Of a DNA stretch of 64,000 bases, positions 8,904 through 17,679 are shown one piece after another (the first letter of the stretch is position 1; every line of letters begins with the position of its first letter). The notes below the pieces were generated by a model. That model was not told the origin of the DNA, did not search any database, and saw only the letters and a list, made by a program, of their open reading frames with translations. The position numbers and the translations under genes are program-made. The stretch is from Megalonaias nervosa (Eukaryota > Mollusca > Bivalvia > Unionida > Unionidae), in the NCBI GenBank assembly GCA_016617855.1, contig JAECUM010003672.1, positions 62,001 to 126,000 of the forward strand. The letters are read 5' to 3'.

Positions 8904-10436
8904 TTAGACCGACATTTTACCTCCGACAGAGTCAATTGTAACAAATCTGTCGCTGATCACTAGCGCATATACATACAACTGCACTGCTAGAACTACTCCG
9001 AATGTCGAGGTAATTTCAATATCAGCTGTAGAATCGACAGCTCTCTCGTTGTGTTTACTAACGGCAAAATAAAATATTGGATAAAGTGTACGAAATTCTT
9101 CAATAGAAATTTCAGATCCGTCTCCGACATCCTGATATTTTTGCACTGCATCGAGCAGGTGCATATATGGCCGAGATACGTTTTCATTAGCGTCATTTGC
9201 AAAACTGCATTCTATCTCTCGTTCTGGATATTGTTTTGAATTTAGTCTAGCGTATATTCGTCTAACATCGGCGTCATCAAATATGGCATTATTTTGTTGC
9301 TGGTTACCAAGTCGCTCTTGCCGCTGAAATACAACAAATAACTGCCGAAAGAGTTGTTCACTTGACGTTGTTGTGACTCGCCATGTGTAGTCGGTGGTAT
9401 TTGGAACTGCTGTTTGATATATTTTATGTTGCTGAAAATAAATTCTGTTTGTGTGTTTATCGAGTATACTATTTAATTCTGTCATTTTAGTGATTGACGG
9501 AGTTATTCGTGGCATCCATAGCGCAAGTTTATTTATGATAAATTGTAAATCAGCTCCGCCTGACCTAAATAGGCAGTCATTTTGTTCTACTCGATCTAAA
9601 ATAAGTGTATGTTTAACTCCACAAAATACTTTATTGTAATCGCGACAAAAGCCGAAAATCATACTTAATAGCAGCATCATTATAATTTGACGTGATCCTG
9701 CTGCAAGTTCTTTTCTCTCAGCATAACCCTTATTATAACGTGGGTTTCTTACGTTAATTGCATTATTAATCAAATTTAACATTACAACACCGTCCGCAGC
9801 TGCTCCTGGTGGTGTTATACCTAAATTATTACAAGCTGCAATAAGTGATATTCTTGTAGCGTCTGCATCAGCACCTGCAGCTGTTGCTGCTATACCAAAA
9901 TTATTAGCATTAGCAATAAGAAAATCTCTCACAATTGCAGCATCTGCAGCTGCATTAGCCCCATGATCTAATGCTCCTCTTAAAATAAATTCTGTAGATA
10001 CAGCTGCACCAGCTCCAGTATCTTTAAACCACATCATATTAGTTGCAGTTGATCTGGAGTAATCGTCAGAAAACGAAATAGTATTTAAGATTGTGCTCGC
10101 AACTTGCAGATGACTTGAAATATCTTCTACTGTTTGGTTGGCTAGTTGATATCTGGCACTTTTAAATAAACACCAGCCATTATTTATAAGAGCTACTTCT
10201 GCGCCTGCTCCGATATTAGCAGGTATATTAGCTACTGTCATAATCTGGCCACGAACTTCCAATATTGCTTTGTGAGGCAGTAGAAATACATCTTCGTCTC
10301 GGGTATTAAATGTTCTGACACCGGCTTTATTTGGTTCATTCGAATTTTCGTCGAGATGCTCAACATACTCAAATTCTGTTACTGCGTCGTCAGTGTCACA
10401 AGTTTCTGCTAAATCGAGATAATTTTTAACAGACAT
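8904..10436 (-). CDS. MCP: Major capsid protein, double jelly-roll, intact
   Basis: A 510-codon uninterrupted frame from ATG 10436 to stop 8904. The position, size and N-terminal pattern (LLPHKAILEVRGQI, then ALINNGWCLFKSARYQLANQ and ISFSDDYSRS) fit the Polinton hexon-like major capsid protein. Residues about 141-228 form an Ala/Asn/Gly-rich insert (GANAAADAA, ATAAGADADAT) between conserved-looking strands; it is probably a surface loop or tower. The C-terminal half returns to mixed sequence (DDKHTN-like loops, DITSTFGVVLAVQLYVYALV). It is one of the three complete virion or packaging genes here, which implies less decay or fewer long homopolymers. Fold call is from family knowledge, not computed. 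Confidence 0.88.
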   Translation of the reverse strand: MSVKNYLDLAETCDTDDAVTEFEYVEHLDENSNEPNKAGVRTFNTRDEDVFLLPHKAILEVRGQIMTVANIPANIGAGAEVALINNGWCLFKSARYQLANQTVEDISSHLQVASTILNTISFSDDYSRSTATNMMWFKDTGAGAAVSTEFILRGALDHGANAAADAAIVRDFLIANANNFGIAATAAGADADATRISLIAACNNLGITPPGAAADGVVMLNLINNAINVRNPRYNKGYAERKELAAGSRQIIMMLLLSMIFGFCRDYNKVFCGVKHTLILDRVEQNDCLFRSGGADLQFIINKLALWMPRITPSITKMTELNSILDKHTNRIYFQQHKIYQTAVPNTTDYTWRVTTTSSEQLFRQLFVVFQRQERLGNQQQNNAIFDDADVRRIYARLNSKQYPEREIECSFANDANENVSRPYMHLLDAVQKYQDVGDGSEISIEEFRTLYPIFYFAVSKHNERAVDSTADIEITSTFGVVLAVQLYVYALVISDRFVTIDSVGGKMSV

Positions 10437-10452
10437 TTCTTTATTTATTAGC

Positions 10453-10809
10453 TTACATAAAATTTGGGGCTGTTGCCTTAGATATTAATGTTTGTATAAT
10501 TTGTTCTCCTTTTGGCGATAAAAGTTTTTTTGCTGTTTTTGTCATCCGGTTTCCTGTTTCAGCTGTTGGGGCGATTTCTGATATAATTTGTTTTATATCT
10601 GGTGTGCCTTTTATTTTATCAGCTATTTTTTTGTCCCACCGCAGTTGCAGCGGCAGATGCAGCTCCAGTTGCAAAAGCTTTTGACGCTTCAAGTGCAATT
10701 GGCGCAACTTTATGCGCTATTCCCGGGACATTTTCAATAATTTTAGTAAATATATTTCTAAAAAAATCCTTCAACTATTTTTCTTCTGTAAATTTTTTTT
10801 CTGTTTCAT
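10453..10809 (-). pseudogene. Ala-rich helical minor virion protein, frameshifted
   Basis: Start candidate ATG 10809. Coding-like text appears in successive frames: DFFRNIFTKIIENVPGIAHK and an Ala-rich helix (ALEASKAFATGAASAAATAV), then after a shift at T7 10626-10632 KIADKIKGTPDIKQIISEIAP to the stop at 10453. Another shift or stop lies around 10760-10785, near A7 10760-10766. It lies between penton and MCP with spacers of 39 and 16 bases, so a structural role is likely. No family named. Confidence 0.5.
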
Positions 10810-10848
10810 TATATCTGAGGTTGTATAATTTTATTGCCAATAACTTTG

Positions 10849-11595
10849 TTATTGTGCGCGTAGGTGCAGGTAATAAGTAACAACTTCATTATTCAAATCC
10901 ATCTGCCGTCCAGATTGATCTGTCAATTGCATATTTATTTGTGTTATCTGATTTTCAACATTTAGCGGATAATAGATAACTTGCCGCGGATTAATTTGCA
11001 TAAGCGAGCCCGGTGGAACGTCCGGCGAAAAACTATAGATAGTCTGTCCTTTACTGCCCCGGGCTGAGTAAGATCCAGTTGCAATAGAGCAATTTATTAA
11101 TATTGTGTTTACGTCAGTTATATTTACTAGCAGTTCACTGTCATACGTCCTGGTTTGATTAGGAGCAGCACCATAACTTTCATGAGTAAATCCTATTAAC
11201 GATGCAATACTTGTTGGTGATGAAAAATCGATTAACATACCATCTTTTAATGTTATTCCGGCTCTTAACGTGTTATAATTTGGTGTTAGATCAAAGTTGT
11301 CAGCGTTACTGCCCGCTTTTGTTATTAGTTCTTTTATTGTTTTATTTAGATCGGTGACATTATAAGCTCCTTGCGGAATTTTAAATGTTTTCCACTCTCG
11401 ATCAGATAAAGTAAATGTAAAATCATCATTCGCCAGAGTTTTTACGTTAGCCATAGAATGCCATGCCGTACAGGAAATTAGTCCAATTTCATACTGTTTT
11501 TCAGGATCCAGTTGTATTGGTGGAATATAATTTACCGAAAAATTTGCGCTATCACCTGTTGTTTGCGACGAGTCGAGTAATAATGTTGTTGACAT
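10849..11595 (-). CDS. Penton (single jelly-roll minor capsid) protein, intact
   Basis: A 248-codon open frame from ATG 11595. The N-terminus (SVNYIPPIQLDPEKQYEIGL, then WKTFKIPQGAYNVTDLN) and the late PPGSLMQINPRQVIYYPL match the pattern of Polinton penton proteins, which form capsid vertices as a single jelly-roll pentamer. Size is normal. It is followed 40 bases downstream by the Ala-rich helical protein and preceded 19 bases upstream by a helical protein. No breaks. Confidence 0.85.
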   Translation of the reverse strand: MSTTLLLDSSQTTGDSANFSVNYIPPIQLDPEKQYEIGLISCTAWHSMANVKTLANDDFTFTLSDREWKTFKIPQGAYNVTDLNKTIKELITKAGSNADNFDLTPNYNTLRAGITLKDGMLIDFSSPTSIASLIGFTHESYGAAPNQTRTYDSELLVNITDVNTILINCSIATGSYSARGSKGQTIYSFSPDVPPGSLMQINPRQVIYYPLNVENQITQINMQLTDQSGRQMDLNNEVVTYYLHLRAQ

Positions 11596-11614
11596 TTATA
11601 TAAGATCGCCCCGA

Positions 11615-12106
11615 TTAAGTTAAATCGCGGTGTAAAATTTCGTATTCGTCAGATGCTAATAAATTTTCCGATCTCAAATGATCAAGCATCTCAATAATTT
11701 CATTGTCAATTTCAACACCAACATTTCCAGCTTCTTTTGACGATATCAATAACATTAATCTACCTATCATCTCAGATACTGATGTAAATATTTTTACCCT
11801 AGAACCTGTGACTTCCTTGAGACGAAGATTATCATGACCATCAAATACAGCTTTAAATTTCCATTTTAACTTACTAAGTTTTTCATTTCGAAATTCAGTT
11901 GCAACTTTAAAAACACTGGCAATAACTACATCTCTAGCTTTTTGAGAAAATTTTTGAGCATCTTCTTCTGCGATAGCTTCATAAAATTTCTGAATATTTT
12001 CTGAGCTATCTTTTTTAATATTATTTAATCTTTCAATGAGATTATCGTGTTCGCTTTGTGTCCACTGATCAATATTATCAACATCTTTAATATTATTATC
12101 TGTCAT
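11615..12106 (-). CDS. Helical Polinton protein of unknown function, intact
   Basis: ATG 12106 opens 163 codons. The product is acidic and strongly helical (DNLIERLNNIKKDSSENIQKF; VSEMIGRLMLLISSKEAG), without membrane segments or Cys motifs. It begins five bases after the stop of the upstream coiled-coil gene and ends 19 bases before penton, so it is within the morphogenesis cluster. A scaffold or virion-internal role is a guess from position. Confidence 0.65.
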   Translation of the reverse strand: MTDNNIKDVDNIDQWTQSEHDNLIERLNNIKKDSSENIQKFYEAIAEEDAQKFSQKARDVVIASVFKVATEFRNEKLSKLKWKFKAVFDGHDNLRLKEVTGSRVKIFTSVSEMIGRLMLLISSKEAGNVGVEIDNEIIEMLDHLRSENLLASDEYEILHRDLT

Positions 12107-12110
12107 AAAT

Positions 12111-13185
12111 TTACGATATTCTGAATTTAGTATTTTTTTCTATAATTTCTTTTTCTATTTTTTCTTTTTTATTTGATAAAGACAGTAGTATTTCTTGTTC
12201 TTTTTTTCAGCCTGTATTCCTATCACATCTGGATCTGATTCCGTCATAATGAGTTCATCTTGATTATCAACCAACCGACTTAATTCAGTTTGTCTTGCAA
12301 TAGGATCTTTTATGTAGTCGACAATCTTGTCAGCTCTCATACGTATTTCATCTAGTTTTTTTTCGCCTCAGTACTCAAACTATTAGAGTAATGATTGTAT
12401 CTACCATTTTTTATATTACGGATAGCTTTGATATAAAGATCGGCGATAATCCCGCGCCTGTACAACATAATACTTCTTCCGTAGTTTTCATTTTCCAGTT
12501 TTACATCGTCGAGATGTTTCTTACTTTCTTCTGCTATTTCCGTTAACTTTTTAATATTTTCTTCGACATTGTAACCTGGTTTGTTAACATCATGTACTCT
12601 TACATTTTTAAAATTATGATTTCTGTTAAAAACTTCATACTCAGAATCTTTTATTTGACCGTTTATATTTTTTAGAGCATATTCAAATTCTTTTTTCCCC
12701 ATGTTTTTTCATAAGATTCTTCTTTGCGCATCATCTCACCTTCTACTTTTCTTTCAATCGGCTCAACTAGTGTTACTTCTGCTAATCTTTGTTCAAATGC
12801 AAGTGGATTATTTAATAGCCGTCTTAGTTCAGCTTGTCTAGCAGCAGGATCGGTAATATGTTTTACAAGGTCTCTAGCTAAACTTACCTTTTCTTCATCA
12901 GATCTTCTAATAATTCTTGCAGCAGCAGCTTCTTGTTCTTCTTTAACAAGTCCTACTAAACCTTTTTCCTGTAGTTGTTTAACTTCTTCGTCTGATAATG
13001 GCCTAGTTTCAGGTTGTTTTCCAAATAGCGCCTCAGTAACTGGTTACAGAGCTGTAGTTGCTGCTTCTGCGGCAGCTACTTGCCCACGTCGGGCTTGCTG
13101 CACTCGTTGTTTAAATTCTGCTTGAGACTGAGCAAGTTTTTTTAAAATCTTCTACATGTTTTCTGTACCTTGCTCGTTTATCCAT
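12111..13185 (-). pseudogene. Charged helical/coiled-coil protein with internal duplication, multiply frameshifted
   Basis: ATG 13185 begins MDKRARYRKHVEDFKK. Frame changes follow at T7 13137-13143, T8 12356-12363 and T7 12201-12207, another near 12700-12715, and there is a TAA near 13045. Stop TAA 12111-12113. Between the breaks every segment is charged and helical (KLAQSQAEFKQRVQQARRGQ; EEVKQLQEKGLVGLVKEEQE). Two copies of one module are seen: VKHITDPAARQAELRRLLNN (about 12820-12880) and VDYIKDPIARQTELSRLVDN (about 12265-12325). About 358 codons in all. Possibly a scaffold or core protein; no family recognised. Confidence 0.7.
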
Positions 13186-13212
13186 TTCATATCAAACTAC
13201 TGTAGATAATTT

Positions 13213-13863
13213 TTAATACAGCGAAACATTTTTTTTCGGATCGTGTGTAAGCTTATCAAACAAGAAAAAGTTATACTTATCTGCCGTTGCCTTATGATAT
13301 AGTTCGATAAATTTATCTTTTGTTACGTCACCGCATTGCTCGTTTGCAATATTCCTGACGTCCACGTTGTCCAGCCCTGGAAATAATATAAAACAACCAG
13401 TATTTCGCCGAATAAATCTGTCAACGTTATAAAAACCTTGGGCTAAATAAACAGAATTACATTTTTTATTACGCGACAGTGAAAAATATGATCTTATTTT
13501 ATTCATCTCAACATTGTTTAGCGGAATATCATCAAAAACAACTATCTTATGCTCGTCCGAGTCAATTTCACTAACTGGAATAAGTTCTTCTGGATGCTTG
13601 ATAATAAAAAAGTCTTCACCAGCCTCAAAATCATCACGAAGTTTGTTATTATATTCGCAAAGTAGTTCGTATTTGTCCTGTTGTGGATTAATTGTGTAAA
13701 TATAAACTCGATTGTTGTTAAAATTATCTCCCAACAGTAAGTTCATAAGCAAATTTGTTTTTCCTGATCCTGTTCGGCCAACAATAAGATAATGAAAATC
13801 TGTAAGTTCGTTGTTGTGTACATGTTTCAGATGTCTGTCTGTATCAAAATTTAATATCGACAT
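13213..13863 (-). CDS. ATP: DNA packaging ATPase (FtsK/HerA, A32-like), intact
   Basis: A 216-codon frame from ATG 13863. Walker A GRTGSGKT at residues 29-36, Walker B KIVVFDD at 106-112, and a later SVYLAQGFYNVDRFIRRNTG segment with an arginine cluster typical of this P-loop family. The length suits Polinton ATPases. It pumps the genome into the capsid. Its start lies only 30 bases from the divergent fibre gene, so the two must share a very short promoter region. No breaks seen. Confidence 0.92.
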   Translation of the reverse strand: MSILNFDTDRHLKHVHNNELTDFHYLIVGRTGSGKTNLLMNLLLGDNFNNNRVYIYTINPQQDKYELLCEYNNKLRDDFEAGEDFFIIKHPEELIPVSEIDSDEHKIVVFDDIPLNNVEMNKIRSYFSLSRNKKCNSVYLAQGFYNVDRFIRRNTGCFILFPGLDNVDVRNIANEQCGDVTKDKFIELYHKATADKYNFFLFDKLTHDPKKNVSLY

Positions 13864-13893
13864 ATTATAAAATTGTTAGACAATAAATAAATA

Positions 13894-15149
13894 ATGAGCT
13901 ATTACACAAAATTTGTAACAACATTAGGAGATTCGCCGGAGATTATAACTACAAACGGCAATATTGATTTATCTGGTTACCTGAAAAAAAATTGGTGATA
14001 CGATGACAGGAAACCTGTCTATCTCAAATCAACGAGTGCTTGGTTTAGAAACGGCTTATCCACCACCAGGAGTTGACCTTACACAAGCTGTTAGTTATGC
14101 ACAACTTAAATCTGTCGACGACAACAAGTTAGACAAGGCCGGCGGAACTTTAAGCGGTCAGTTAGATATGTCAGGGAAAAAGGTTGTAGGCTTGGAGACT
14201 GGATACCCACCAGCAAACTTAAATCAAACCCAAGCGGTAAGTTGTTTACAGTTAAAGTATGTGGATAATAACAAGCTTGATAAAACCGGTGGAACAATTA
14301 AAGATCTTATTAACATGTCAGATCGACGAGTGTTAGGTTTAGAAACTTCATATCCGCCAGCAGATTTAACGTAAGCGGTAACTTACGCGCAACTAAAATC
14401 AGTTGACGACAGTAAACTTAACAAAGCCGGCGACACAATGACAGGTAACCTGTTTATGTCAAATTCAAAAATAACTGGATTACCGACAACCTCGCAACCA
14501 GCTAATGATACTGATGCTATTAGTTATGGTCAGTTAAAAGAAGAACTTGCCCCATTCTTTAAAAAATCCGGTGGACCAATGTCAGGTAATATAAACATGA
14601 GAAATAATAAAATAACTACGACATATGTTCCAGTTAACCCTAATCATCTAACAAATAAAGCGTATGTTGACAGTCTGTCTAGTGGTATAAAACGAACTAA
14701 AAACAATGTTGGATATATTCCAACACTTTTCAAGGCAACTGACAATCGAGTTGGGTTTGAGGTAAGCGCATCAGCATATTATCCTGAAAATTATCCTTAT
14801 TACGTTTTTTCTGATAGACACGAGTGGACGACAAACGGAGAAGTTGAAAATTTTTGATTAAAATTAAATGTCCTACTGCAGTTGCTATTTGGCAATTTCA
14901 TTTGCGAGGTCGATTAAATCCTGGTGTTGGTCAAATTTATAATTGGCGATTGGAAGGATCAAATGATGATATCGACTGGACAACGTTATATAGTACAACA
15001 GGCACATTTCAACAACACAATATTTTACGATTCCGACAGAAAATACTGTTAACAAGTACTTGTATTTTCGAGTTCATGTTTTCCCTGCTGAACGTCCGTT
15101 TCCAGGACTGACATCATTTCAAATATATACACTTGATGATCAAATTTAA
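13894..15149 (+). pseudogene. Fibre-like protein: tail-fibre shaft repeats plus beta-sandwich head, disrupted
   Basis: ATG 13894 opens a short N-terminal anchor, then a shift at A8 13984-13991. Four to five repeats of about 43 residues follow, each with a GGxxxGxLxMSxxxVxGLExxYPP core and a YAQLKSVDDNKLDK coiled tail. This is the shaft pattern of phage tail fibres. TAA 14372-14374 cuts repeat three or four. The head region (14700-15149) shifts near 14850 and again near 15020, and contains WRLEGSNDDIDWTTLYSTTG, suggesting a galactose-binding/discoidin-like sandwich. About 415 codons. It is the likely receptor-binding protein of the virion, an inference from architecture. Confidence 0.75.
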
Positions 15150-15166
15150 TCTAATGCTATAAAATA

Positions 15167-16924
15167 ATGTCAGAACCACTAATTATAACCGTTGCAAGAG
15201 AATTTTATGATAATATTTTTAACCCTAAAATAGATGTTGGGGACAAATCATTATTGACACGTGTGATAAATACCAAGAAAAATTTTTCAATTACAATGAT
15301 AAATTCTCCATTGTCAGATGAAGAAAAAAAATTATTCTTGTTATGTATATGAGAGGACCACAACTGTTCAAAGCAATAGAAAACTTTGATATTATAAGAA
15401 GTTACTGTCATCCTGATGATTGTCTAGAAGAACAAAAACAAGTTGAAATTATATTTAAAAAAATATTACTCGAGCTTGACTTTAAAAATTTAGATTTAAT
15501 AATAAAATCGGACTTAATAAAAGCACAGTGGTGGAAGAACACTGGAGGAAACACGAATAAACGAAAATCATAACCGTCTTGACAATCTAGTGGAATCTAA
15601 AATAATGGGAGTAAAAAGAAGCAGAGATTTTTTTAAAACGAAACATTTTTATGTATCTCGGCATGTACTACCACGACAAAAAAACCCTAATTAAAATCGC
15701 TACCATAAAAGCGGATACGGAGTTAATTATTAAGGCGAATTTAAACGCAATTTTGCCAATGATAAGTAAAAAACTAGAATTTGATCCGATTATTGTTAAT
15801 AAATCTCTAAGGATAATCAAAGATTTTGACAGTGAAATTAGTTATCTCAGTGATGATGAGCGAGAAAAGTTTTTTGAAAAAGTCAGACAAACACAGTTGG
15901 AAAAAAAAATTGATTCTTATAACGATATAAGTGAACAATACGAAGTTCCACTTCCAACGCTCCAGCGCTCTAGACAATTGTCATTACGAAATTATTACAA
16001 TGAAGTCGAGAAATTATACACGGACCTGTATATGAGATTATGGCTTAAAGTAAATGCTTTTACTCATATTAACATTCTCGAACTAAACTCACTCTGAAAA
16101 TTAATGCTAACAAATTTCGTGATCGTATATGCAATTATCAGACAACATCTCGTCCTCAAAAATTTCACGTTAGATCAGTTGAGTTTAGTATTAGGGTATA
16201 TTGATGAAACAGAAAAAGATTACGTTAATTTGGTGAATGAAACAAATTTTTATGAACGTGAAGTATCAGACGTTTGATTCATACACTTGGTTAAAGAAAA
16301 ATGAGGTACTAACAGACGAACGATATAAGGATACTTCGTCAGATGCTTATGACAAATACTGAGATTTTATAGCTGACAATAATAAATTCCGCGAGTTTCT
16401 TGATTCGATTGCTGGTACTAGAACTGTTACTATTGTGCAAAAATACTGTATAATGAAAAAACAGATCGTCGATTTCAATTATATTTTAGAAAATATTCCA
16501 AAACAAGATGTTGACGCTCTAATGCAGTATTACAGATATTATCATATGTTGTGTGAAACAGTATTATAGGTATTACAACAGAGTACTTCGAGTAATATTA
16601 TATTTACCACTGCTAATGACCACCTCTGGCATAATATCAAGTGGGGTATCATTAAATCCTTTTCTGTTAATAATATCTGCTGCCGGTGTATCTCTTTCAA
16701 CAGTATGTAAAAGATTGAACCCAGGACTAAAAAAAAATGCTTGCAAAATAGCGAGTATCAGTTACAAAAAATTACTCAAACAGATAAAATCTTATTTGCG
16801 AGGTGTAAAATATGATATGGATGATTTAATACACGAGTTTCGTATTAATGACAGTATGTTAACAGATATCCGACCAATGAGGGTAAGCAGGTATGAAAAA
16901 GATTATCATAAAATATGGTTATAG
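15167..16924 (+). pseudogene. Large Polinton protein with C-terminal membrane region, multiply frameshifted
   Basis: ATG 15167 begins MSEPLIITVAREFYDNIF. The coding text runs through several frames: shifts at A8 15324-15331, near 15550, at A7 15678-15684, near 16080, near 16190, near 16270 and near 16555, plus TGA 16360-16362. Segments include QLFKAIENFDIIRSYCHPDDC, long acidic/basic helices (SYLSDDEREKFFEKVRQTQL), and near the end two hydrophobic stretches (VILYLPLLMTTSGIISSGV; SLNPFLLIISAAGVSLSTVC) followed by a basic tail. About 585 codons. It starts 18 bases after the fibre stop on the same strand. Similar long unknown genes occur in other Polintons; function unknown. Confidence 0.65.
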
Positions 16925-17079
16925 TTTGCTTGATAAATAAAACCAGCTTTTTAGGTTCTGTACCAGTATATTTTATTGAGGGCGGATAAAAAGATATTTT
17001 ATATGAGATAAATCTTAAAGATCTGGAAACATCATCTTATCTTACTACTATAGCTACCGCTGAAAAATTTGATAATTGA
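16915..17079 (+). pseudogene. Small terminal ORF, one in-frame TAA
   Basis: ATG 16915 overlaps the last codons of the large upstream gene in another frame and opens 54 codons to TGA 17077-17079, with TAA 16987-16989 inside. The product would be a hydrophobic first half and an acidic second half (YEINLKDLETSSYLTT). The overlap with the preceding stop is compatible with a coupled small gene, but chance cannot be excluded. Confidence 0.3.
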
Positions 17080-17099
17080 CAAAACAAATATAAATTGAG

Positions 17100-17202
17100 T
17101 ACCATTTACCTCATCAAATTATGAAAATCTAAACGAAATTTCTTTGTTTAAACAGAAGACCTATCTCCTAGTCTGTCAAGCAAAGAAAAATTTCACCTAC
17201 CT
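17100..17202 (-). repeat. Right terminal inverted repeat
   Basis: The core 17157-17202 is the inverse of 743-790. Weaker inverse similarity reaches about 17100. Substitutions and an indel between the two ends argue that this insertion is not recent. Confidence 0.9.
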
Positions 17203-17287
17203 TTCATGCTTCCAGCGAAACACATCTCTGCGGAATGATCACAATGAAACATTCGGCTGCCTTTTTATATCGTCATAAAACTTCCAT

Positions 17288-17447
17288 CACGTGATTTCCA
17301 GAAAATTCTATTAAGCAGTTATAACACCCAAGCGCTAAATCACGTGTTCTCCAGAAAATTCTGTAACGTCTGTTAAATCACGTGATTTTTCTGGAAATTT
17401 CCGGTTTTTTCTAGTAAAGTTACAGACACATGTGTCCCTTTATAAAA
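17288..17447 (+). promoter_or_regulatory. Triple E-box/heat-shock-element cluster with TATA box
   Basis: CACGTG occurs at 17288-17293, 17341-17346 and 17379-17384. Each is followed within a few bases by a heat-shock-element-like motif: TTCnnGAAnnTTC at 17296-17308 (perfect), GAAnnTTC with a displaced TTC at 17347-17361, and TTCnnGAAnnTTC at 17389-17401 (perfect). TATAAAA is at 17441-17447. This is the layout of an inducible core promoter, 86 bases outside the Polinton. No downstream coding exon was recognised. Confidence 0.5.
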
Positions 17448-17480
17448 TCAAACACTGACAAATAAGAGAGCAGAGTATAA

Positions 17481-17575
17481 TGCAAGCTTTCTTATGATTG
17501 CATCATCCAGTTATAATTTGTTCACAGAGTGATACAAGCTTAGTTATTATTGCATCATCCAGTTAACATGATGTA
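17481..17575 (+). repeat. Two-copy direct repeat downstream of the TATA box
   Basis: TGCATCATCCAGTTA occurs at about 17500 and 17551, each preceded by CAAGCTT and a short AT stretch; period 51 bases. Confidence 0.6.
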
Positions 17576-17679
17576 CATTTATCGATCGCAACACAACAGT
17601 CTCTGTCTAGGCTACAGTAATCGATCGGCACAGGCAGAAAACATGTATAGTTCGAAAAATATGTATGTTATAGAATATC

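Larger units (their letters stand above)
743..17202. mobile_element. Full-length Polinton/Maverick (adintovirus-like) element
   Basis: A 16.46-kb unit bounded by inverted repeats and holding every hallmark Polinton gene: protein-primed PolB, DDE integrase with chromodomain, adenain-like protease, FtsK/HerA-type packaging ATPase, double-jelly-roll MCP and penton. Genes are packed with spacers of a few to about 40 nt, unlike the flanking host DNA. Boundaries are placed where left and right inverted similarity stops (AGGTAAGTG at the left; complement of AGGTAGGTG at the right). The six bases flanking each side (CAATAA and TTCATG) do not match, so no target-site duplication is visible. Many genes carry frameshifts and some in-frame stops, so autonomous activity of this copy is doubtful even though the virion and packaging genes are open. 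Family assignment is secure; whether it should be called Polinton or adintovirus is a naming matter. Confidence 0.95.

Noticed and set aside
1341..10880. Plus-strand open frames across the Polinton minus-strand genes
   Set aside because: All are antisense or other-frame shadows, rich in Phe/Leu/Ser without domains, and overlap better-supported genes.
12724..13125. Long serine-rich plus-strand open frame of 133 codons
   Set aside because: It is the antisense of the coiled-coil Polinton gene; the minus strand shows helical coding text with Polinton context.
737..17208. Six-base target-site duplication of the Polinton
   Set aside because: CAATAA and TTCATG do not match, and shifting the border by one or two bases does not help.
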